Shown piece after piece: positions 6,777-7,726 of a stretch of DNA of 7,726 nt. The notes beneath the pieces were generated by a model, which saw only the letters and a list, made by a program, of their open reading frames with translations, searched no databases and had not been told where the DNA came from. The stretch lies in the NCBI GenBank assembly GCA_023263825.1, contig JALQUJ010000161.1, forward strand, positions 1 to 7,726, read 5' to 3'. The position numbers and the translations under genes are program-made. Source of the stretch: Porticoccus sp. (GTDB lineage: Bacteria > Pseudomonadota > Gammaproteobacteria > Pseudomonadales > Porticoccaceae). Within the stretch, counting starts at the first letter, position 1. Each line of letters opens with the position of its first letter.

Positions 6777-6811
6777 AAAAATACGCTAGTTCCTCAGGTA
6801 GAAGCTCTAGC
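6777..6811 (-). terminator. Possible terminator or attenuator between bamA and skp
   Basis: GCTAG (6807-6811) pairs with CTAGC (6785-6789). A 3-base bulge and a further TTCT/GGAA stem lie inside, closing a 6-base loop. Reading on, the minus strand gives G-TA followed by five T (6777-6781). The stem is only moderately GC-rich, so termination would probably be partial. Its position 38 bases after the bamA stop suits an attenuator that separates the bamA level from that of skp and the lpx genes. This is prediction only. Confidence 0.35.
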
Positions 6812-6849
6812 TTATGTAACAATTTTTCTCAAAATTAAAAGATCCTGAG

Positions 6850-7726
6850 TTAAAAAGTCTGTCCCATAGAAAATTGAAATACCTCTTCATCATCTTCATC
6901 ACCGGCATTTAATGGCTTGGCAATACTAATGGTAATGGGCCCAAAACTACTAATCCAAGTACCACCAAAACCAAAGGAATAACGTAATTCTCCTAAATCA
7001 GGCTCAGAGCAAAGATCTTCATCAACATTACCACAATCCGTATCAAAAACATTACCAGCATCAACAAACATCACAGCTTGGACACTACGCTGATCCTTCA
7101 TAAAAGGTACTGGAAACATTAATTCTACCGTACCTTCTACAACAACATTCCCCCCAAACGGATCAGGATCTTCATCAACAGTATAGTTTGGGTCATTAGA
7201 TGTCGTTATATCTCTTGGGCCCAAAGAATTTTTCTCAAACCCACGCACTGAACCAAAACCACCTGAATAAAAGTTTTTAAAGAATGGCAGTGTGCTTGTA
7301 GAACCATAACCATCACCATATCCCAACTTGGTATGAAAGCGCATGGTTAAACTTTTAGTCAATGGCTGAAAACGTTGAGCATCATATAACAATTTATAAT
7401 AATGCAAGTCACCCACAGGAATAGTTACTTCAGCACCTAACTTCTGAGAAGACCCTCTATTTGCCAAAGTCCCTCGGTTAAGCGTTGATGTCTGCCAGCT
7501 CAAATTGGCCGTGAGGATGTTGAAATTATCACCATTATCATCAAGAAATTCGTCAATTAATGTCGTTCCAAAGGTTCCTTGATCAATTTTTAAATTTTCA
7601 AAACCCAACCCAAAACCAATACGCTCTATTTCTGAAATCGGATAAGCAAAAGTAGTAGAAGCACCAAAACTATCTGTTGTGTAATTTGAGATATTAGCTT
7701 CGTCATAATCCAGCTTCTTAGCAAAC
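6850..7726 (-). CDS. bamA: Outer membrane protein assembly factor BamA, C-terminal part
   Basis: The central subunit of the BAM complex, an Omp85-family 16-strand barrel that folds and inserts outer-membrane proteins. The frame is open to the right edge, so the start, the POTRA domains and the first barrel strands lie outside; about 291 residues are visible. They begin in barrel sequence (AKKLDYDEANISNYTT, then FAYPISEIERIGFGLGF), as in E. coli BamA. The loop-6 VRGF motif is at 7237-7248, preceded by NFYSGGFGS. The end is VFQFSMGQTF, a beta-signal with terminal Phe as in Pseudomonas, where E. coli has Trp. Two cysteines (7033-7035 and 7009-7011) lie in the loop after FVDAGNVFDT. The region near the C-terminus is very acidic (AGDEDDEE). 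skp follows after 117 bp. The stop is TAA at 6850-6852. Confidence 0.96.
   Translation of the reverse strand, partial: FAKKLDYDEANISNYTTDSFGASTTFAYPISEIERIGFGLGFENLKIDQGTFGTTLIDEFLDDNGDNFNILTANLSWQTSTLNRGTLANRGSSQKLGAEVTIPVGDLHYYKLLYDAQRFQPLTKSLTMRFHTKLGYGDGYGSTSTLPFFKNFYSGGFGSVRGFEKNSLGPRDITTSNDPNYTVDEDPDPFGGNVVVEGTVELMFPVPFMKDQRSVQAVMFVDAGNVFDTDCGNVDEDLCSEPDLGELRYSFGFGGTWISSFGPITISIAKPLNAGDEDDEEVFQFSMGQTF

Overview
This window is a stretch of the conserved envelope-biogenesis cluster of a gammaproteobacterium, read entirely on the minus strand. In transcription order (right to left) it holds the 3' part of bamA, ompH/skp, lpxD, fabZ, lpxA, lpxB, rnhB and the 5' half of dnaE. E. coli and Pseudomonas have the same gene order. 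Several details suggest a marine, Pseudomonas/Cellvibrio-like gammaproteobacterium rather than an enteric: the BamA C-terminus ends in Phe, LpxA is 258 residues as in Pseudomonas, there are acidic stretches in BamA and OmpH, and base composition is AT-leaning. The family-level placement is a guess from protein character only.

Layout: bamA (6850-7726) runs off the right edge. A 117-bp spacer with a hairpin plus T-run leads to ompH (6217-6732, GTG start). lpxD follows after 22 bp, fabZ after 64 bp, lpxA after 4 bp and lpxB after 6 bp. A 67-bp spacer leads to rnhB and a 130-bp spacer to dnaE. The left edge (1-117) is not dnaE sequence.

Functionally, BamA inserts beta-barrel proteins into the outer membrane and OmpH/Skp escorts them across the periplasm. 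LpxA, LpxD and LpxB carry out the acylation and disaccharide-forming steps of lipid A synthesis (LpxC and LpxH are encoded elsewhere). FabZ supplies fatty-acid elongation and competes with LpxA and LpxD for 3-hydroxyacyl-ACP. RnhB and DnaE are DNA-maintenance and replication proteins that traditionally close this cluster.

The one clearly abnormal place is the left end. DnaE matches its family without a break through residue 602, including all three catalytic aspartates. It then changes abruptly into 29 unrelated residues and a stop, exactly where the conserved fingers region should continue. The replacing 117 bases are rich in short hairpins. This looks like an insertion (a structured element such as a group II intron is the most attractive idea), a rearrangement, or a chimeric or edge assembly, and the window cannot decide which. 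Apart from that, I see no undescribed system. The remaining points of interest are fine details: chain-length residues in LpxA, a relocated cysteine pair in BamA, an acidic Skp and regulatory-looking spacers.
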